A DNA stretch of 64,000 nt from the NCBI RefSeq assembly GCF_030643905.1, contig NZ_CP121446.1, positions 2,046,001 to 2,110,000 on the forward strand, read 5' to 3'. The DNA is from Flavobacterium sp. IMCC34852. Its GTDB lineage: Bacteria > Bacteroidota > Bacteroidia > Flavobacteriales > Flavobacteriaceae. The notes under the pieces are model-generated. The model saw nothing but the letters and a program-made list of their open reading frames with translations. It was not told the origin of the DNA and made no database searches. The position numbers and the translations under genes were made by a program. Shown one piece after another: positions 60,516-64,000 of this stretch; the stretch's first letter is position 1; every line of letters begins with the position of its first letter.

Positions 60516-61278
60516 AGCCGAACTCAAAGAATTCCTGGATGAAAAGGTAGCGTTGTACAACCATCCCAACTTTATCGAAAGTGATCCTATTCAGATTCCG
60601 CATCAATTTTCTTTGAAAGAAGACATTGAAATTGCCGGTTTTTTAGCGGCAACCATAGCTTGGGGAAACCGCAAAATGATTATCAACAATGCCAAACGCA
60701 TGATGGATTTGATGGGCAATTCTCCGTATGATTTTGTGATGAGCCATCAAGAGCATCATTTAGACAATCTGGAAACATTTGTTCACCGCACTTTTAACGG
60801 AACCGATTTTAAAACTTTTGTTGTAGGATTAAATCATATTTATACAAATCATAACGGCTTAGAAAACGCATTTTACAACCATAATGAGGCGTCAATTTTA
60901 AATCTTCAAACCAACATTCACTTATTCAAAAAGAAGTTTTTTGAATGTACGAATTTTGAAAGGTCAAAAAAACACCTTTCAGATCCGTTACAAGGTTCGG
61001 CTGCCAAACGCATCAACATGTTTTTAAGATGGATGGTTCGAAGAGACAATAACGGTGTAGACCTTGGTATATGGAAAAAAATACCCATGTCGGCTCTCTC
61101 CTGCCCGCTGGATGTACACTCCGGAAATGTAGCCAGAAAACTGGGTTTACTCACACGCAAACAAAACGATTTTAAGGCTGTTGTCGAACTTGACAATGAA
61201 CTTAGAAAATTGGATAAAAACGATCCAGTAAAATACGATTTTGCACTATTCGGTCTAGGCGTTTTTGAAGGGTTTTAA
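60508..61278 (+). CDS. TIGR02757 (DUF2400) family protein
   Basis: A 256-residue soluble helical protein. The signature is PIQIPHQFSLKEDIEIAGFL, AATIAWGNRKMIINNAKRMM, MGNSPYDFVM and DPLQGSAAKRINMFLRWMVR; it ends LGVFEGF. This resembles the helix-hairpin-helix DNA-glycosylase-like fold in which the family has been placed, but no activity is established. I use the ATG at 60508 (8-bp overlap with the previous gene) since TKAELKEFLDEK begins the conserved part; an ATG at 60487 is possible. Confidence 0.88.
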   Translation: MTKAELKEFLDEKVALYNHPNFIESDPIQIPHQFSLKEDIEIAGFLAATIAWGNRKMIINNAKRMMDLMGNSPYDFVMSHQEHHLDNLETFVHRTFNGTDFKTFVVGLNHIYTNHNGLENAFYNHNEASILNLQTNIHLFKKKFFECTNFERSKKHLSDPLQGSAAKRINMFLRWMVRRDNNGVDLGIWKKIPMSALSCPLDVHSGNVARKLGLLTRKQNDFKAVVELDNELRKLDKNDPVKYDFALFGLGVFEGF

Positions 61279-61361
61279 AAAATATGTACTTTTTAAGATT
61301 TTAACAAAAAAGCTGACTTATCAACAAAATTTTATGTAGTCTTTTTTTTGTTATTAAATGA

Positions 61362-61513
61362 AAATTACCCTGGAATTTTAAATTTTGTCCTAAAAAAGAT
61401 GTCATTCATCGATAAAATAAATTTAAATTTTATCCTCTGAATGCTTATCAGTTACATTCGCATTTCGTATTAATCACAAATACCACTTTTTTTATGCATG
61501 TAAATTACCCTGG
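61362..61513. repeat. 12-bp direct repeat around the surface-protein start
   Basis: AAATTACCCTGG occurs at 61362-61373 and again at 61502-61513, the second inside the first codons of the gene at 61494. GTCATTCATCGAT at 61401-61413 resembles part of the motif at 20682. This 215-bp spacer (61279-61493) has no exact TAnnTTTG box. Confidence 0.4.
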
Positions 61514-64000
61514 TACAAACAATAAATTAACATTGTTTGTAGAGTCTGTTGTGACTTTTTTTGATGTAAAATCAAGTTTTGCTAACCAAAAAAAAACTTC
61601 GCAAAATCACGTTCATCGAGCCTTGTTGATGATGGTGATTATGCTTGGTGCTTTTAATGCCAATTCCCAAGTAGCGAACTACACTTTCGCCGCAAGTTCG
61701 GGAAGTTATACTCCTTTAAGCGGAGGAACCTCTTGGCAAAGCGGAACTGCAATTGCAACCAATACGGTTTCTACTGCGATTACTTTGCCTTGGGCTTTTA
61801 CCTACAATGGCAAAAGTTATTCCAGCCTTTACATCTCTAACAATGGATTTATTGCCTTTGCCAATCAGGCATCAAACGCTCCTGCGGCAGGGAATGTAAC
61901 GCCTATCTCATTAACTAGTGATAGTAACACTGCAGCAAACAGTTATGATGGAGCTATTTCCGCTTTTGGAATGGATTTGGTGGCATCAACTGTTTCCGGT
62001 GCAGCCCCTGATATCAGTTACGGTACTTCCGGTAGTGATTTTATTATCCAGTATACTGATTTAGCCAGAACAGGTCAAGCAGGTTCAGATCGAATCACTT
62101 TTCAAATACGTTTGACTCAAACAACTAATGTCATAAATTTAGTTTATAATACCCCAACAGTTTCTGCTGCAACTACTTCTCCTCAAGTGGGTTTAAGAGG
62201 TGCTTCTCATTGGGATTGGAAGAATTTATCCGGAATTGCAGCAACAACCTGGACTGCACCAACGGTTAGTAATACAGCCGGTACAGCTTCATCAAATCTG
62301 ACAATGCGTTTTAGTACTACAGCAACAGCGAGCTCACCGGTAGCAGGACAAACCTATACTTTTACTCCGTTTGCTGCCTTGGCGGCTCCAACTTATGCTA
62401 CAATACCTGTAACTGAAAATTTTGATGCTTCTTGGGCTAATGGATACAGTACCGGCGATTTACCTAGTGCAGCAAGTTGGAGAACCTGGCCTTCATATGG
62501 AGATAGATCGGTTAGAAGAAACGATGTTGTGTCAGGAGCAGGTAATGGATGGGGCAGTAATTCAAGTGGATCAGTTACAATTTCATCACCGGACTCTGGA
62601 AGTGTTGCAAGATTCCATAACTTTTTTGTTGGTGGTCAAGCGAACTCATTCATGGATTATTATGTTGATTTTTCTTCTGCAACAGGGTCCAAAACTGTTC
62701 TTTTAGATTTATATGGAACTTCTTCCAATGTTGTATACATTTCTGTATCAACTGATGGTGGCGCTACTTTTGGAACTCCAACAACGTTTACAACTTCAGG
62801 AACATGGACTACCAGATCTGTTGATTTAGGCAATTTAACTTCTCCAACAGGAGTTGTCCGTATTGAAAATAGAGGTAACTGGTCGTCATCTTCTGATGTC
62901 GGAATGGATAATTTCAGAATAGTAGGCGCATGTGCTACTCCAACTTCTTTGGCAGCTTCTGCCAATGCCGGAACTCCCGGTTTGAATACCATCCCCGGAA
63001 GTTTTACAGCCGCTGCTGTAGCGCCGACAGGGTATTTAGTAGTGAGAACCACTACCAATGTTCAACCGGTTCCGGTTACAGCCACTACTTATACCGTTGG
63101 TAGCAATGCCATTGGTTATATAGAGTATGTAAATACTACTGCAGGTTCTTGGACATCAACAGGATTGACACCAAATACTACTTATTACTATTGGGTGTTT
63201 TCATATAACAATACCTCTTGTGGTGGAGGTCCAGTTTACAGTGCCACTGCCACTACATTTAGTGCAACTACGGCTTCTTGCGCGAGTATAAACGCCATTA
63301 TAAGTATCAATGGAGCTGCTAATGTTTCCGGGGTTTCTTATACAAACATTAACGCAGCAGTTGCAGATTTAATGACTTGTGGAATTTCGCAACCTACAAT
63401 ATTAGAGATTGCCAGTGGTTATACAACGGAAGCTTCATATCCTATCGTTTTAGGTTTAGTTCCTGGTGCTAATCCTACAAACACTATCACTATACGCTCG
63501 GCTACAGGAGTTAGTGGAAAGACCATTACTTCTTCTAATACAACTGCTACCATTGACATTAATGGTGGTAAATATTGGATTATTGATGGTCGCCCGGGAG
63601 GCTCTGGCGCTTTGGCTTCAACTAACCTTACCATAGAAAATACAAGTTCTGCAATCGGTGGTACAGCAATTAGATTTATTAATGATGCTACTAATAACAC
63701 TGTTCAATATGCCAACTTGAAAGCAGCATATGGCTCTACAACATCCGGTGTTGTTAATATCTTAGGAGGCACACCTAATGTAACCGGTAATGATAATAAT
63801 ACCATTACATTGAACAACATTAATGGTTCAGGTACCGTATATAATGGTATTTATGCTATTGGTACAACCAATACAAACAATAACAATACAATTTCCAACA
63901 ATAATATCTATGACTTTTTTAATGCAGGTTCAGCTACCAATGGTATTTTGATTTCAAGCAGTAATACGGATTTTACCATTACAGGAAACCGTATTTTCCA
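61494..64000 (+). CDS. Large secreted beta-helix surface protein, N-terminal part
   Basis: The first 835 codons of a gene that runs off the window; the frame is open throughout. A long polar N-terminal region (about 1-41) precedes the hydrophobic signal ALLMMVIMLGAFNANSQ (about 43-59). Next are a beta-sandwich (about 60-290), a MAM/choice-of-anchor-like jelly roll opened by TENFDASWANG and closed by MDNFRIVGAC (about 305-480), a fibronectin-III-like unit with TYYYWVFSYNNTSCGG (about 483-590), and Asn/Thr-rich right-handed beta-helix strands (about 610-835). Repetitive giant proteins of this kind are usually exported by the type IX system with a C-terminal signal, which would lie outside the window. 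Probably adhesion or matrix; that is inference. Confidence 0.85.
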   Translation, partial: MHVNYPGTNNKLTLFVESVVTFFDVKSSFANQKKTSQNHVHRALLMMVIMLGAFNANSQVANYTFAASSGSYTPLSGGTSWQSGTAIATNTVSTAITLPWAFTYNGKSYSSLYISNNGFIAFANQASNAPAAGNVTPISLTSDSNTAANSYDGAISAFGMDLVASTVSGAAPDISYGTSGSDFIIQYTDLARTGQAGSDRITFQIRLTQTTNVINLVYNTPTVSAATTSPQVGLRGASHWDWKNLSGIAATTWTAPTVSNTAGTASSNLTMRFSTTATASSPVAGQTYTFTPFAALAAPTYATIPVTENFDASWANGYSTGDLPSAASWRTWPSYGDRSVRRNDVVSGAGNGWGSNSSGSVTISSPDSGSVARFHNFFVGGQANSFMDYYVDFSSATGSKTVLLDLYGTSSNVVYISVSTDGGATFGTPTTFTTSGTWTTRSVDLGNLTSPTGVVRIENRGNWSSSSDVGMDNFRIVGACATPTSLAASANAGTPGLNTIPGSFTAAAVAPTGYLVVRTTTNVQPVPVTATTYTVGSNAIGYIEYVNTTAGSWTSTGLTPNTTYYYWVFSYNNTSCGGGPVYSATATTFSATTASCASINAIISINGAANVSGVSYTNINAAVADLMTCGISQPTILEIASGYTTEASYPIVLGLVPGANPTNTITIRSATGVSGKTITSSNTTATIDINGGKYWIIDGRPGGSGALASTNLTIENTSSAIGGTAIRFINDATNNTVQYANLKAAYGSTTSGVVNILGGTPNVTGNDNNTITLNNINGSGTVYNGIYAIGTTNTNNNNTISNNNIYDFFNAGSATNGILISSSNTDFTITGNRIF

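Noticed and set aside
62422..62706. Open frame of 94 codons on the plus strand inside the last gene
   Set aside because: It is out of frame with the large secreted protein, which is open from 61494 to the end with clear domain motifs.
62660..63058. Open frame of 132 codons on the minus strand near the end
   Set aside because: It is antisense to the same secreted protein; Val/Pro/Thr-rich composition is a by-product of the repetitive coding sequence.

Overview
The window is chromosomal DNA from a Bacteroidota bacterium, most likely a Flavobacterium or close relative. The evidence is AT-rich DNA with short spacers, -7 boxes of the form TAnnTTTG, few Shine-Dalgarno sites, and typical Flavobacteriaceae families (DUF6155, DUF6452, DUF6048, DUF6095, DUF6146, DUF5362, a TonB-dependent receptor, an outer-membrane OmpA protein and a large secreted beta-helix protein). 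I see no rRNA, tRNA, CRISPR array, insertion sequence or prophage.

Region 1 (1-8563) is the most unusual part. Two converging gene sets carry two esterases, an M17 aminopeptidase, three ATP-grasp-type proteins, a GCS2-type carboxylate-amine ligase and a class I glutamine amidotransferase. Together they look like a pathway that builds, and perhaps trims, a small peptide-like or amide metabolite of unknown identity. Three consecutive palindromes precede the first gene of the minus-strand operon.

Region 2 (8.7-22.6 kb) holds envelope and housekeeping genes: an OmpA-type protein, a thioesterase, a YbdG-like mechanosensitive channel, a DEAH helicase, a cNMP/CBS/nucleotidyltransferase protein paired with an exonuclease-like protein that lacks two usual catalytic residues, a CAP lipoprotein with a duplicated hairpin in its leader, pdxH, rnz, a small secreted protein with an elaborate upstream region, and an Smr protein. 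An imperfect 15-bp motif occurs three times near the CAP gene and the small secreted protein.

Region 3 (22.6-38.9 kb) contains rocD with a four-cysteine insert, rlmD and other RNA methyltransferases, a lipoprotein/outer-membrane pair, a thioredoxin-like protein, a ZIP transporter, murQ next to a possible cysteine peptidase, and TerC. Region 4 (38.9-49.6 kb) has a TPR-AAA+ protein paired with a TPR membrane protein, then topoisomerase IV (parC and parE around a small membrane protein) and ychF.

Region 5 (49.7-64 kb) has a TonB receptor, a ferredoxin and a LuxC-like acyl-CoA reductase that diverge from one perfectly palindromic double promoter, serC and serA, folE, a LolD-like ATPase, a polytopic membrane protein, a DUF2400 protein, and the first 835 codons of a secreted beta-helix protein that runs off the end. 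A GC-rich dispersed repeat, roughly TAGCCC-CGATT-AAG ... GCTCCTAA, occurs three times between genes. Most transcription units end in clear hairpin terminators, several of which serve two converging genes.
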